Part shown: positions 27,521-37,870 of the stretch, piece by piece
How the letters are laid out: the number at the start of each line of letters is the position of its first letter
Position numbering within the stretch: the first letter of the stretch is position 1
Translations under genes and position numbers: made by a program
The notes under the pieces: generated by a model
Told to the model about the DNA's origin: nothing
The model's input: the letters and a program-made list of their open reading frames with translations, nothing else
Database searches by the model: none
Origin: Bacteroidota bacterium
GTDB taxonomy: Bacteria > Bacteroidota > Bacteroidia > Cytophagales > Cyclobacteriaceae
Reading direction: 5' to 3'
Length of the DNA stretch: 64,000 nucleotides
Assembly (NCBI GenBank): GCA_013285945.1
Contig: JABDGP010000002.1
Span: 17,946 to 81,945 of the forward strand

Positions 27521-29149
27521 TTAGTCTACATTGTCATGTAAAAATTTATTGTTCCCTAGTAAGTTATTATCATCATTTAAATTATAGCGAGAGATAAATG
27601 GCTCCGAAGAGTGCGGCACATCGTTTTCCACTTTTACACCTCTGCGCAAATAAGCCGGCAATGTCCACTTCTCGTTAAATTCTTCTTTGGTCATCTCCTG
27701 CTTTTTGTTGCTTTTCAATTTCTCTCTACGTTCTTTGGCTTGTTGCTCCAGTCGCTCTTTGGTTTTACGCACCTCCATCATTCCATCTTCGTTGATTACC
27801 TGGTCAGCGGAAATCTCGTTGCCAATTTTAAATTCATCGTCTTCGGCAAAAAGACTTCCTTCATCTTCAAATTGTTGAGAAGGTTTCTCAAACACGAACG
27901 AGCGCTCCGCAGCCGGTTCTTCCATCGGTTCGTCTTCAGGTTTGTTAAGAACGGGCTTATCGCCGGGTCGTTGCACCACTGGCTTGTCAACAGGTTGCTG
28001 AACTACCGGCTTGTCAGGGTTTTGTAGAATTGGTCTGTCACCATCTTCTTTCAGCCTAAGCTCGATCTCTACACCGCGTTGGTTCACAGAGTTATCAGCT
28101 GATTCAAACAGCGAAATTTGTGAGCGGTCAAGTTCATGTACCTTCTTTTCTGAGATCTTCTTCGACATTTTTCCTTCGCTGATAAATCCCGTAGCAATTA
28201 CTGTTACGCGAATGCGATCACCCAACCCCGAGTCAACACCATGACCAAAGATCACTTCGGCTTCTTCGCCTGCTTGCTGCTGAATGTATTCGGTGATCGT
28301 AGTGAGTTCATCCATTTGCAATTCGGCCTCTTCACCGGAAATAATCGATAACAAAATTTTCTTCGCACCCATAATGTCGCGACTGTCGAGTAGTGGAGAA
28401 GCCAATGCTTGCTGAGCAGCTTTTACCGCGCGATTGTCTCCACGCGTTTCGGCCGAGCCCATCACGGCTGCACCTGCATTCAACATCACCGTGCGTACAT
28501 CTTGAAAGTCTACATTCACATAACCTGCAAGTGTGATGATTTCAGCAATACCCTTCGCCGCTGTAGTCAGCACATTGTCTGCTTCGCCGAATGCCTGACC
28601 AATGGCAAGGTTGCCATAGATCTCGCGCAGCTTATCATTCAATATTACAAGCACTGTATCGCAGCTCGCACGAAACGATTCGATACCCAGCTCGGCTTGC
28701 GATAATTTTTTCTTGCCTTCAAAAGAAAATGGAACAGTAACAATTCCTACCGTAAGGATGTCCATGTCTTTGGCAATTTTTGCTATTACCGGTGCTGCGC
28801 CTGTACCCGTGCCTCCACCCATACCCGCCGTAACAAAAATCATTTTCGTTCCGGTGAGCATTTCACGAATCTGGTCTTTGCTTTCTAGTGCCGCTGCACG
28901 ACCCACTTCAGGGTTTGCTCCGCAGCCGAGACCTTCGGTAAGTGTCGCGCCCAATTGCAACTTGTAAGGCACCGGACTACTATTCAGTGCTTGCAAGTCG
29001 GTGTTGGCCACAACAAACTCGACATCCTTGATGCCTTGCTTATACATGTGGTTCACCGCGTTGCTGCCACCGCCACCTACACCAATCACCTTGATGATCG
29101 ACTTGTGGTGCTTTGGCAGATCAAACTTGTATGATCCTGTTTCAAACAT
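27521..29149 (-). CDS. ftsZ: Cell division protein FtsZ
   Basis: 542 residues, longer than the typical 380-400. Tubulin-like GTPase forming the Z ring. Seen: GVGGGGSNAVNHM, the tubulin signature GGGTGTGAAPVIA, and NVDFQDVRTVM. After about residue 330 comes a long acidic disordered linker with DKPVV-type repeats, then LPAYLRRGVKVEN and a final segment ending KFLHDNVD, the tail type known in Bacteroidota FtsZ. It is the last gene of the dcw cluster. About 240 bases with a repeat-like element separate it from ftsA, which suggests it may also have its own promoter. Confidence 0.97.
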   Translation of the reverse strand: MFETGSYKFDLPKHHKSIIKVIGVGGGGSNAVNHMYKQGIKDVEFVVANTDLQALNSSPVPYKLQLGATLTEGLGCGANPEVGRAAALESKDQIREMLTGTKMIFVTAGMGGGTGTGAAPVIAKIAKDMDILTVGIVTVPFSFEGKKKLSQAELGIESFRASCDTVLVILNDKLREIYGNLAIGQAFGEADNVLTTAAKGIAEIITLAGYVNVDFQDVRTVMLNAGAAVMGSAETRGDNRAVKAAQQALASPLLDSRDIMGAKKILLSIISGEEAELQMDELTTITEYIQQQAGEEAEVIFGHGVDSGLGDRIRVTVIATGFISEGKMSKKISEKKVHELDRSQISLFESADNSVNQRGVEIELRLKEDGDRPILQNPDKPVVQQPVDKPVVQRPGDKPVLNKPEDEPMEEPAAERSFVFEKPSQQFEDEGSLFAEDDEFKIGNEISADQVINEDGMMEVRKTKERLEQQAKERREKLKSNKKQEMTKEEFNEKWTLPAYLRRGVKVENDVPHSSEPFISRYNLNDDNNLLGNNKFLHDNVD

Positions 29150-29232
29150 GACTTTATAATTTAAGTGGTTGTTCGTTTTTAGTTTGTTTGTTAAATCCTT
29201 ATCCGTTATTCGCCAATAGTTATTAATTCTTT

Positions 29233-29320
29233 TTGGGCGGCTGCCGGGCTATTCGCTGCAAGTCCGTCAACCCACATCTCATTACACTTCGGGCTTTCCG
29301 CTTCTATCCCTGCCGCTCGC
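29233..29320. repeat. Repeat-like intergenic element between ftsA and ftsZ
   Basis: A GC-rich stretch in an AT-rich gap with two imperfect direct copies of CGGGCTnTnCGCTnCnAnnCC (29245-29265 and 29290-29310, 15 of 21 matching). The wording resembles dispersed extragenic elements I recall from other Bacteroidota genomes. No second copy is visible in this window, so repeat status rests on recall and on the internal repetition. Confidence 0.45.
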
Positions 29321-29391
29321 AGCTTCAGCAAAGTGCGGTCTGCCGCAAATCTGTAATTCTCATCCTGCTTTTTCATCATCCAATTATCAAA

Positions 29392-30696
29392 TCAATATTC
29401 ATTTTTCCCATCAAGGTCATCAATCAACAAACCTTTCGTCTTATTCAAAATATTCGAAAAGAAATCTGAGGTAGGGTTTGTCTTCTTCACCTTGGTTGGT
29501 TTCACCTCGGCCATTTTTTCCTTGTAGCGATCTTCACGCTCATCAAGTGATCGGAAACCAGAAAGCACAAGGCCAACAGCAGTAGCATACATCGGGCTCT
29601 TCACTGCTTCAATTTTGCTTTTGCCAAGATGTTCATTCGGATAACCTACACGCGTATCCATGCCCGTCATATATTCTACAAGTTGTTTAAGGCAAGCCAA
29701 CTGTGAGCCGCCACCTGTGATCACGATACCACCGGCCAATCTGTTCTCGTATCCTGAGTTGATAATCTCCGTGTGCGCCATTTCAATAATTTCTTCCATG
29801 CGCGCCTGAATGATATTGCTCAGTGTCTTCACCGAGATTTCTTTGGCCGTTCTGTTGCGTATACCCGGGATTGAAACTATTTCATTCGGACTTGCCTCTT
29901 CCGCAATAGCTTTTCCAAAACGTGTTTTCAATTGCTCAGCCTGCTTCGCCATCACCATCAATCCGTGTTGGATGTCGGTGGTTAAAATATTTCCGCCAAA
30001 CGGAATGACAGCAGTATGCCGAATAATGCTATCGTGAAAAATCGCTATGTCGGTCGTACCTCCGCCAATATCGATCAGGCAGACACCTGCTTCTTTTTCT
30101 TCTTCGCTAAGTACTGCAAGGCTCGAGCTAAGTGGTTCAAGAATCAAATCCTGAATTTCCAATGTTGCTCGTCTCACGCACTTGTTGATATTATTGATCG
30201 CGCTTGTCTGAGCAGTGATGATGTGAAAATCGGCTTCCAGTTTCACCCCACTCATACCTACGGGGTCTTTAATTCCTTCTTCATAATCCACAGTGTAATC
30301 TTGTGGCATCACATGAATAATCTCACTACCCGGCGGGATAACGATGCGATACATATCTTCTGTCAGGCGATTTACATCCTCAATGCTAACTTCATCATCG
30401 TTGGAGCTCCGAGTAATACTGCCATGATGAATAGAGCTGCGAATGTGCTGCCCTGCAATACCAACGTTTACCAAACCGATATCAATACCACTCATGTCGC
30501 TCGCTTCTTTGATCGCTTTCTCAATCGCAAAGACGGTTTTCTCTATGTTGGTGACAATGCCTTTGATAACACCTTCGCTTTCGGCCTTGCCCATACCGAG
30601 CACTTCAAGCTTGCCAAATTCATTTTTGCGGCCTACTATGGCACATATCTTTGTTGTACCAATATCCAAGCCTACTACTATTTTCTCCGTTTCCAT
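29392..30696 (-). CDS. ftsA: Cell division protein FtsA
   Basis: 434 residues. Actin-like ATPase that tethers FtsZ to the membrane and recruits later divisome proteins. The phosphate-binding VGLDIGTTKICAIVG, the 1C-domain region and DIGGGTTDIAIFH are clear. The C-terminus SDFFSNILNKTKGLL can form the amphipathic membrane-targeting helix, followed by a short acidic tail. It lies between ftsQ and ftsZ in the usual order. Confidence 0.96.
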   Translation of the reverse strand: METEKIVVGLDIGTTKICAIVGRKNEFGKLEVLGMGKAESEGVIKGIVTNIEKTVFAIEKAIKEASDMSGIDIGLVNVGIAGQHIRSSIHHGSITRSSNDDEVSIEDVNRLTEDMYRIVIPPGSEIIHVMPQDYTVDYEEGIKDPVGMSGVKLEADFHIITAQTSAINNINKCVRRATLEIQDLILEPLSSSLAVLSEEEKEAGVCLIDIGGGTTDIAIFHDSIIRHTAVIPFGGNILTTDIQHGLMVMAKQAEQLKTRFGKAIAEEASPNEIVSIPGIRNRTAKEISVKTLSNIIQARMEEIIEMAHTEIINSGYENRLAGGIVITGGGSQLACLKQLVEYMTGMDTRVGYPNEHLGKSKIEAVKSPMYATAVGLVLSGFRSLDEREDRYKEKMAEVKPTKVKKTNPTSDFFSNILNKTKGLLIDDLDGKNEY

Positions 30697-30775
30697 TTTT
30701 TTATTGGTTGTTAGTGGTTGTTTTAATCAGTCATTAGGTATTAGTCTTATACTATTTATTTGATACTTAATACTA

Positions 30776-31540
30776 CTACTCCGCTATTACTTGTCCTTCG
30801 TATTCTAAATTCACACGCTCGTACTTAGTCCATCCACGCTGCGGGAGAATTTTTTTATAGAAGACCATCAGTTTTCTGAATTTGTTCTCTATGTCTTCTG
30901 CTGTGCCAAATTCAACCTTCTGACCAGTCACCTGAGGATAGATGGTGATTTTTCCTTCGGCATTAATGTCCATCTGCGCTACTTGTGCTTTCCAGAATTT
31001 GTCATCGTTAATAAATTCAATCATGTCCAAAATCTGATTTCCAGCTTCCGTCCTTTTTAAGTCCTCCATCTCCAACAGTTTTTTTACAAAAGGCCCACTA
31101 AGCAACATCACACGCGAAGTATATTTTTCTGACACAGGCATGACCACACCATCTTGGGCTATGTAAGCGTCAGGTGCATCTTGTTGTACAATGCGAGCAA
31201 TTGGTCTTCGCAATTCAACATTCACAATAAGATTTCCTTTGAGGTCGCCAAATAATTGCGCATCGAGAATGTGTTTGTCGTATTTCAACTTGCTCTCGAT
31301 TTCCTTTAAATTGATCCGGTCTATACCTGTTCCTTTAATTGATTGTCCCGAGTTTTCTACCAGCTTCATCACATCAGCCTCATCTAAAAAATGGTTTTCA
31401 TTCAGGTTGTCAAGTTCAATTACAATATCCTTGCAAACACTTCCGCCTTGCTTGCGTTCTCCAAAAGCGATCAGGAACGAAACGCCAATCAGCGCTGCAG
31501 CCACTTTCACTTCGTTCCGTATGTTTAGCTTCCACTTCAT
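30776..31540 (-). CDS. ftsQ: Cell division protein FtsQ
   Basis: 254 residues: short cytoplasmic N-terminus, one membrane helix (about 11-25, VAAALIGVSFLIAFG) and a periplasmic POTRA-like plus FtsQ beta domain (LRRPIARIVQQDAPDAYIAQDGVVMPVS). The family bridges early and late divisome proteins. Identification rests on position between murC and ftsA and on this architecture; sequence conservation in the family is low. Confidence 0.88.
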   Translation of the reverse strand: MKWKLNIRNEVKVAAALIGVSFLIAFGERKQGGSVCKDIVIELDNLNENHFLDEADVMKLVENSGQSIKGTGIDRINLKEIESKLKYDKHILDAQLFGDLKGNLIVNVELRRPIARIVQQDAPDAYIAQDGVVMPVSEKYTSRVMLLSGPFVKKLLEMEDLKRTEAGNQILDMIEFINDDKFWKAQVAQMDINAEGKITIYPQVTGQKVEFGTAEDIENKFRKLMVFYKKILPQRGWTKYERVNLEYEGQVIAE

Positions 31541-31558
31541 TTGTCAGTCTCCAAATTA

Positions 31559-32956
31559 TTAGTTCGTTAGCTTTCCGATAAGCATTTCTTTTATGGGCTT
31601 CACCAATGTGTCTATGTTTCCTGCGCCAACAGTAGCAAGAACCTCAATATTCATATTGTCCAATTTCCTGAGCACATCATTTTTGTCGCATCTGATTTTT
31701 ACCGGGCTCGTGATATTATCAAAAAGCATATCGCTGGTGACACCGGGGATTGGCTCCTCTCTCGCAGGATAGATATCCATTAATAAAACTTCATCAGCCA
31801 AACTCAAGCTCTTGGAAAAGCCTTCGGCAAAGTCGCGTGTGCGTGTAAATAAATGCGGTTGAAACACTACAGTTATTTTCTTTCCGGCATACATCGACTT
31901 CAGTGATTTCAGAAATGCTTCTATCTCCGCCGGATGATGCGCATAGTCATCGATATAAACCAGCTTATCTTTTCGAATGATAAATTCAAACCTGCGTTTC
32001 ACTCCGTGAAATGATCCCAACGCCTCTTTGATAGTTTTATCATCAATACCGATTTTCATTGCTAGCATAGCAGCAGCGATGGCATTTTCCATATTATGAA
32101 AACCGGGGACGCCCAGTAGAATCTTTTCAATCCTTAGGCCGGGGCCTATAAGATCAAATTCAAAAAATCCGTGATCAGCCTTAACATTACCGGCAAAAAA
32201 TTGTCCCCGGGTAGTGCCATACGTTTCCTTAGTTATTTGTTTAGTCTCATCGGCCAGCGAAGCAATTGATTCATGAATTATCAAGTGACCACCTTTGTTT
32301 ACCTGATTAATAAACTCTTTATAGGCGGAGATCATTTGCAAATGATCTCCGTAAATGTCGAGGTGATCGGCATCTGCAGAGGTAACGACGGCTGTCTGCG
32401 GAAAGAGTTGTAAAAAGGAACGATCGAATTCATCCGCTTCAGCAACCATAATGGTTTGTGGGCTCACTTTTCCATGCATCACCAGATTCGAATCGTAGTT
32501 TGCAGTGATGCCACCAAGGAAGGCAACCATATCTTTTCCTGCTGTCTTCAAAATGTGAGCAATCAAAGATGACGTTGTTGTCTTACCGTGTGTGCCTGCT
32601 ACCGCGATGGTTTTATAATTTTTGGTAAGCATGCCCAACACCTCAGATCTCTTTACAATTGTAAACCCTCCCGACTTCAGGTAGTTGTATTGCTTATTGT
32701 CTTTGGGGATAGCCGGCGTAAAAACGACCAATGTTTTTTCTTTGCTGAGATAACCCGGAATAGATTCGATCCGATCTTCAAAATGGATTTCCATTCCTTC
32801 CTCCATAAGTTCGTGCGTAAGCGGAGTAGCCGTGCGGTCATAGCCTGACACGTGCAAACCAGCATGCCTGAACCAACGGGCTAGGGCGCTCATTCCAATT
32901 CCTCCAATGCCGAGAAAGTAAATGCTGTTAAATTTATTTAAGTTTATCTGGCTCAT
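31559..32956 (-). CDS. murC: UDP-N-acetylmuramate-L-alanine ligase
   Basis: 465 residues. ATP-dependent addition of L-Ala to UDP-MurNAc in the cytosol. Seen: the N-terminal Rossmann-like GIGGIGMSALARW, the ATP loop AVAGTHGKTTTSS and DDYAHHPAEIEA. Its start overlaps murG by 4 bases. Confidence 0.97.
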   Translation of the reverse strand: MSQINLNKFNSIYFLGIGGIGMSALARWFRHAGLHVSGYDRTATPLTHELMEEGMEIHFEDRIESIPGYLSKEKTLVVFTPAIPKDNKQYNYLKSGGFTIVKRSEVLGMLTKNYKTIAVAGTHGKTTTSSLIAHILKTAGKDMVAFLGGITANYDSNLVMHGKVSPQTIMVAEADEFDRSFLQLFPQTAVVTSADADHLDIYGDHLQMISAYKEFINQVNKGGHLIIHESIASLADETKQITKETYGTTRGQFFAGNVKADHGFFEFDLIGPGLRIEKILLGVPGFHNMENAIAAAMLAMKIGIDDKTIKEALGSFHGVKRRFEFIIRKDKLVYIDDYAHHPAEIEAFLKSLKSMYAGKKITVVFQPHLFTRTRDFAEGFSKSLSLADEVLLMDIYPAREEPIPGVTSDMLFDNITSPVKIRCDKNDVLRKLDNMNIEVLATVGAGNIDTLVKPIKEMLIGKLTN

Positions 32957-34065
32957 TGACCGATTAGTTTTTCGATTTCATCGACTATCTCTTCGGTAGC
33001 ATTGGGTTTACCAAGCTTACCAATGTTCTTGCTCAACACTTCACAGCGTTGCAAGTCGTACAACAATTTCACCACTTCATCTACTAAAATTTCTCTCGCC
33101 ACACCGTCGCGCACAAGAATGGCTGCATCCTCTTTAACCAGAGCCATCGCGTTTTTGGTTTGATGATCTTCCGCAACATTGGGTGATGGCACTAGAATAC
33201 TGGGTCTCTTCGCAAGACACAACTCAGAAATAGCCAGCGCTCCTGAGCGAGAGACTACTACATCAGCTGCTGCGTATGCCATGTCCATGTAATCAAGAAA
33301 ATCAGTTATGCGAATCCGCTTCAGGTCTTTTTCTTTGACAAGATCTTTTACGTTGTCGAAATAGGCTTTACCAGTTTGCCAAATCACTTGTACCTGTGCA
33401 TCAATCAGCCGATCTAGTCCAGCCAAAATACTTTCGTTAATTGTTCTCGCACCCTGGCTGCCTCCCAGAATTAATAATGTTCTTTCGGTAGAATTAAATC
33501 CGAAGTGCGCTATGGCACGTTCGCGTTTCGATTCTGTGTTAAGGATATCTTTGCGCACAGGGTTGCCTGTGAACATCAATTTCTCTTTAGGGAAATATTT
33601 TTCCATTCCTAAATAAGCAACACACACACTCTGCACTTTGCCGGCCAATTGTTTATTCGTCAATCCAGCATACGAATTTTGTTCCTGAATAAGTGCGGGG
33701 ATTTTATTGCGTGTAGCAGCCAGCATAATCGGACCACTGGCATAACCGCCTGTACCAATTACAGCATGAGGCTTGAATCGCTTTACAATCTTTCCTGCCT
33801 TTAGGTAACTACTTAATAGTTTAAACGGGAAAAGCAAATTCGACAGAGTGAGTTTGCGCTGAAGTCCGCTTATCCATAGTCCAATAATTTTATAACCTGC
33901 CTCAGGCACACGCGCCATTTCCATTTTTCCTTTTGCACCAACAAAAAGAATTTCGGAGTCAGGATGACGTTCCATAAATTTATTGGCAATAGAGATTGCC
34001 GGAAATATATGGCCTCCGGTTCCTCCACCGCTAATGATCAGGCGATATGGTTGTTTTGTAATCAA
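32953..34065 (-). CDS. murG: UDP-GlcNAc:lipid I N-acetylglucosaminyltransferase
   Basis: 370 residues. Peripheral membrane GT-B enzyme converting lipid I to lipid II. Seen: the N-terminal GGGTGGHIFPA, the middle LGGSQGA and the UDP-GlcNAc site region SRSGALAISELCLAKRP. It overlaps murC by 4 bases and starts 13 bases after ftsW. Confidence 0.97.
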   Translation of the reverse strand: MITKQPYRLIISGGGTGGHIFPAISIANKFMERHPDSEILFVGAKGKMEMARVPEAGYKIIGLWISGLQRKLTLSNLLFPFKLLSSYLKAGKIVKRFKPHAVIGTGGYASGPIMLAATRNKIPALIQEQNSYAGLTNKQLAGKVQSVCVAYLGMEKYFPKEKLMFTGNPVRKDILNTESKRERAIAHFGFNSTERTLLILGGSQGARTINESILAGLDRLIDAQVQVIWQTGKAYFDNVKDLVKEKDLKRIRITDFLDYMDMAYAAADVVVSRSGALAISELCLAKRPSILVPSPNVAEDHQTKNAMALVKEDAAILVRDGVAREILVDEVVKLLYDLQRCEVLSKNIGKLGKPNATEEIVDEIEKLIGQ

Positions 34066-34078
34066 TGATTTAAAAATG

Positions 34079-35272
34079 TCATGCTGCTTTTGCCTCCATG
34101 TTTTTGTTTTCGCTTGCCACGGAAGTTTCTATCTGTCCCCAATTCTCCTCTTGCTCTCCGCGACTCACACTTAAAATAATTCCGATCGAAATTCCGGTGA
34201 ATACCATAGCAGTTCCACCCATACTTACCAATGGAAGTGGTTGCCCGGTAATAGGCCCAAGCCCTACAACTACACCCATGTTTACCATCGCCTGGCAGAC
34301 AAGATCAAAACTCAAACCCGCCGAGAGCAACCCGCCAAATGCTCGCTCACTATTATATGCAGCCTTCATGCCCCTGTGGAGAAGAATTAAGTAAAGTATC
34401 AAAACAACAACACCACCGATCATTCCATATTCTTCAATCACAATCGCATAAACAAAATCAGAATACGGGTGAGGCAAAATGTTTCGTTGGTTGCTATTGC
34501 CTGGACCCTTACCTAAAAAACCACCGGTAGCCACGGCAATGCGCCCGTGTTTAGCCTGAAATGGGAGTTCTGTTCCATCAATAAAACTTAAGAAACGGTT
34601 CTTGGTAGTCTCCCATCGCGTACCCATTTTCAATCCGATGCCGCCCGCCAGCAACCCAACAAGAACTAGCATGGCAAGGTATTTTACCGATACACGACCG
34701 ATAAACATGATCAGCATGCATGTGGCGAAAAGCAAAACCGCTGAAGAGAAATTTGATAGCGCTATAAGTCCGCAGATCATACCGCACCAAAATAAAATCG
34801 GAATTAACGATTCCTTTATGTCATCAATGTTCTGTTGACGTTTTGAAAGCATGCTCGCCAGGTTGATGATGAGGGCAAGGCTCGCAAAATCAGAAGGTTG
34901 AAAGGATCCGAAAATGGGAACTTTGATCCAGCGGGCTGCATCGTTGAGTGATGTACCAAACTTGAACGTATAAAGTAATAACGGCACACTCACCCACAAG
35001 GCGAGTTTTGAAAGCTTAGAGTAATAGCGATAGTCTATTTTATGTGACACCCACATAGCAACCAAGCCCAGCATTACCATGCCCGTATGTTTCAACAAAT
35101 ACCATTCAGGGCTCAGTGTTTTTTTATAAGCCAAAGTTCCGATGGAACTATACACCACCAGGATACTAATGAGCGACAATGCGAAGACCACAGCCCAGAT
35201 CACGCGGTCGCCTTGCAAGTTGTTATCGGCCCAGTCTTTAAATTTTTTCATCTCAATAATTTTAATTGGCAC
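34079..35272 (-). CDS. ftsW: Septal peptidoglycan polymerase FtsW (SEDS family)
   Basis: 397 residues, about ten membrane helices. SEDS glycosyltransferase that polymerises lipid II together with FtsI. Family motifs include WIKVPIFGSFQPSDFA, KHGRIAVATGGFLGKGPGN and the C-terminal PLPLVSMGGTAM. A second Met at residue 8 (MKKFKDW, 35251) is an equally plausible start. It lies between murD and murG. Confidence 0.95.
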   Translation of the reverse strand: MPIKIIEMKKFKDWADNNLQGDRVIWAVVFALSLISILVVYSSIGTLAYKKTLSPEWYLLKHTGMVMLGLVAMWVSHKIDYRYYSKLSKLALWVSVPLLLYTFKFGTSLNDAARWIKVPIFGSFQPSDFASLALIINLASMLSKRQQNIDDIKESLIPILFWCGMICGLIALSNFSSAVLLFATCMLIMFIGRVSVKYLAMLVLVGLLAGGIGLKMGTRWETTKNRFLSFIDGTELPFQAKHGRIAVATGGFLGKGPGNSNQRNILPHPYSDFVYAIVIEEYGMIGGVVVLILYLILLHRGMKAAYNSERAFGGLLSAGLSFDLVCQAMVNMGVVVGLGPITGQPLPLVSMGGTAMVFTGISIGIILSVSRGEQEENWGQIETSVASENKNMEAKAA

Positions 35273-35285
35273 ATTGGCTAATTGA

Positions 35286-36647
35286 TCATTGACTAATTAA
35301 TTCGTTTTCATTTTTTAGTTCCTGAACAGCATTCCTAAACTGATCTCCTCTGTCTTCATAGTTCTTGAACAAATCAAAACTTGCGCACGCCGGCGAAAGT
35401 AAAACCACGTCTCCCGTCTCCGATGCTTTCAATGCAAGGCGAACCAGTTCATCTATACTTTGTGTTTCTATTATTATTTTCACAACACCATCAAATGCAT
35501 CACGCAGTTTCGAGTTGTCTTTGCCGAGGCATATCAACACCCGGACTTTCTTTTTAACTTCTTCCAAAATGATTGAATAGTCATTTCCTTTATCAATGCC
35601 GCCAGCAATCCAAATCAGGGGACCAGCATAGCTCCCAAGAGCATACACCACTGAATCAACGTTAGTAGCTTTTGAGTCATTAACAAATTCAACACCGTTG
35701 ATCATGCCAACTGACTCTAACCGATGCGGCGCATTCTTGAATGTCTTTAATCCGGATTTAATAGAATCCATAGATACGCCGGCAGTATACACCGCAGTCA
35801 CCGCAGCCATTGTATTGATAAGGTTGTGCGGGCCTCTAAGAGTTGTGTTTTGCTGATAGATGCTAAATAATTCATGATCCAGATCGAAGATCATAACGCG
35901 TCCGTCAAAATGCGCGGACGCTGACCGATCAGTTAAGGAGACTCTGGAAATCTCCGGCAAAATATTTCTTTTTACTATTTCGCGCTGAATAACAGCGTCA
36001 TCAGAAAAATAGATAAAATGATCATCTTGCTGCATAGCTTGTATCAACCGGAATTTTGAGTTGATATAGTTTTGCATTTGATATTCATAGCGATCGAGAT
36101 GATCAGGTGTTATGTTTAGTAAAATTCCAATATGAGGTCTGAACATTTTTAGTCCATCCAACTGAAAGCTGCTTACCTCAACTACATACCAATCATGTTT
36201 TTCAAAAGCAATTTTACGAGCAAGGCTTTCTCCTACATTGCCGGCCAATGCCACATTCAATCCCGCTGACTTCATCAAATGGTAAGTCAACAGTGTTGTG
36301 GTCGTTTTCCCATTGGTGCCGGTGACTGCAATCACTTTTCCAGAGATATAACGAAATGCCAACTCCAGCTCATCAATTATCTCAATACCTTTTGATTGCA
36401 ATTTTTTTACAATACCTGCTTTATCCGGAATGCCGGGGCTTTTGATTATCAAATCGGCCGTCACTATTTTTTGCTCTGAATGAATTCCCTCTTCAAATTC
36501 AATCTGGTGCTCAATTAATTCATTTTTATATTTTTCTTTAATCGCACCCTGATCGGAAACAAAAACATCGAAGCCTTTGACCTTCGCCAAAAGCGCTGCT
36601 CCCGTTCCACTTTCACCTGCTCCTAATATGACCACTCTTTGTTTCAT
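35286..36647 (-). CDS. murD: UDP-N-acetylmuramoylalanine-D-glutamate ligase
   Basis: 453 residues. Adds D-Glu to UDP-MurNAc-L-Ala. ATP loop [13 protein letters not shown]; conserved [15 protein letters not shown] and [12 protein letters not shown]. It overlaps mraY by 4 bases. Confidence 0.97.
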   Translation of the reverse strand: MKQRVVILGAGESGTGAALLAKVKGFDVFVSDQGAIKEKYKNELIEHQIEFEEGIHSEQKIVTADLIIKSPGIPDKAGIVKKLQSKGIEIIDELELAFRYISGKVIAVTGTNGKTTTTLLTYHLMKSAGLNVALAGNVGESLARKIAFEKHDWYVVEVSSFQLDGLKMFRPHIGILLNITPDHLDRYEYQMQNYINSKFRLIQAMQQDDHFIYFSDDAVIQREIVKRNILPEISRVSLTDRSASAHFDGRVMIFDLDHELFSIYQQNTTLRGPHNLINTMAAVTAVYTAGVSMDSIKSGLKTFKNAPHRLESVGMINGVEFVNDSKATNVDSVVYALGSYAGPLIWIAGGIDKGNDYSIILEEVKKKVRVLICLGKDNSKLRDAFDGVVKIIIETQSIDELVRLALKASETGDVVLLSPACASFDLFKNYEDRGDQFRNAVQELKNENELISQ

Positions 36648-37870
36648 CTGACTTTAAGGGTTGCCAGGCTCACAATCGCCAATAGTATTCCCACAATCCA
36701 AAAGCGAGTAACAATTTTCGCTTCCGGTATATTTTTCTTTTGATAGTGATGATGTAATGGAGACATCAAAAAAATCCTTCTGCCCTCACCATATTTTTTT
36801 TTCGTGTACTTGAAATAGGATATCTGTATGATCACAGAAATATTTTCGATCAGGAAAATTCCACAGAGTAATGGGATCATCAATTCTTTTCTAACCGCCA
36901 GTGCGAGAACCGCAATGATTCCACCCAACGACAAACTTCCGGTATCGCCCATGAATACCTGGGCAGGGTACGCATTGTACCAAAGGAATCCGAGGCACGC
37001 ACCAACAAATGCTGTACAGAAAATTACTAACTCGCTCAGGTTTGGAATGTACATGATATTCAAGTACGAACTAAAGTCAACGCGACCTGAGAGATACGCA
37101 AAAATGGCAAGCGTCAACCCGATGATTGCCGATGTCCCTGCTGCTAGCCCATCAATGCCATCGGTAATGTTGGCGCCATTGGATACTGCGGTGATAATCA
37201 GGATTACAACTAACGTGTAAATAATCCACGTGTAGTTTTTGTTCAGCCACGGAAGTATCTGGCTATAATCAAATTCGTTGTTCTTAAAAAAAGGAACTGT
37301 GGTCTTTGTTGATTTAACGTCTTGGTAACTTAATTTTTGCTGTACATCTTCTTTCAGAATCTCAATGCTGGCAACCGATGACGGGGACACTTCGCGAATT
37401 ACAACGTGTTCGTTAAAATAAAGTGTAAGTCCCACAATCAACCCGATTGTCACCTGACCTACAATCTTAAATCGTCCTGCGAGTCCTTCCTTATTTTTCT
37501 TAAACACCTTTATATAGTCATCAAGAAATCCAATAGTTCCTAACCAAACCGTAGTTGCTATCAACAGGATAACATATACGTTATCAAGTTTTGCCATTAA
37601 TAAAGTAGGAATGAGAATTGCGGCTATAATAATGAGTCCACCCATTGTTGGTGTTCCCTTTTTCTGCATCTGACCTTCTAACCCTAAATCGCGAATGTCT
37701 TCGCCTACTTGCTTTCTTCTTAAAAAAGAAATCAACTTATTACCAAACGTGATGGTGATCAAAAGCGAAAGTACGGCCGCTACACCGGCACGGAAGGAAA
37801 TGTATTGAAACAATCCGGCACCGGGCAGGTTAAAATTTTTGTCGATATAGTTGAATAAATAATACAGCAT
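36644..37870 (-). CDS. mraY: Phospho-MurNAc-pentapeptide transferase
   Basis: 408 residues, about ten helices. Transfers phospho-MurNAc-pentapeptide to undecaprenyl phosphate, giving lipid I. Seen: [30 protein letters not shown] and the MSPLHHHY loop. It is longer than E. coli MraY (360) because of an insertion of about 50 residues after [10 protein letters not shown], a known feature of Bacteroidota MraY as far as I recall. Its ATG overlaps the murE stop by one base (TAATG). Confidence 0.97.
   Translation of the reverse strand: MLYYLFNYIDKNFNLPGAGLFQYISFRAGVAAVLSLLITITFGNKLISFLRRKQVGEDIRDLGLEGQMQKKGTPTMGGLIIIAAILIPTLLMAKLDNVYVILLIATTVWLGTIGFLDDYIKVFKKNKEGLAGRFKIVGQVTIGLIVGLTLYFNEHVVIREVSPSSVASIEILKEDVQQKLSYQDVKSTKTTVPFFKNNEFDYSQILPWLNKNYTWIIYTLVVILIITAVSNGANITDGIDGLAAGTSAIIGLTLAIFAYLSGRVDFSSYLNIMYIPNLSELVIFCTAFVGACLGFLWYNAYPAQVFMGDTGSLSLGGIIAVLALAVRKELMIPLLCGIFLIENISVIIQISYFKYTKKKYGEGRRIFLMSPLHHHYQKKNIPEAKIVTRFWIVGILLAIVSLATLKVR

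Noticed and set aside
27521..29149. Unusual length and tail of FtsZ as a novelty
   Set aside because: The extended linker and the HDNVD-type C-terminus are the normal form in Bacteroidota.
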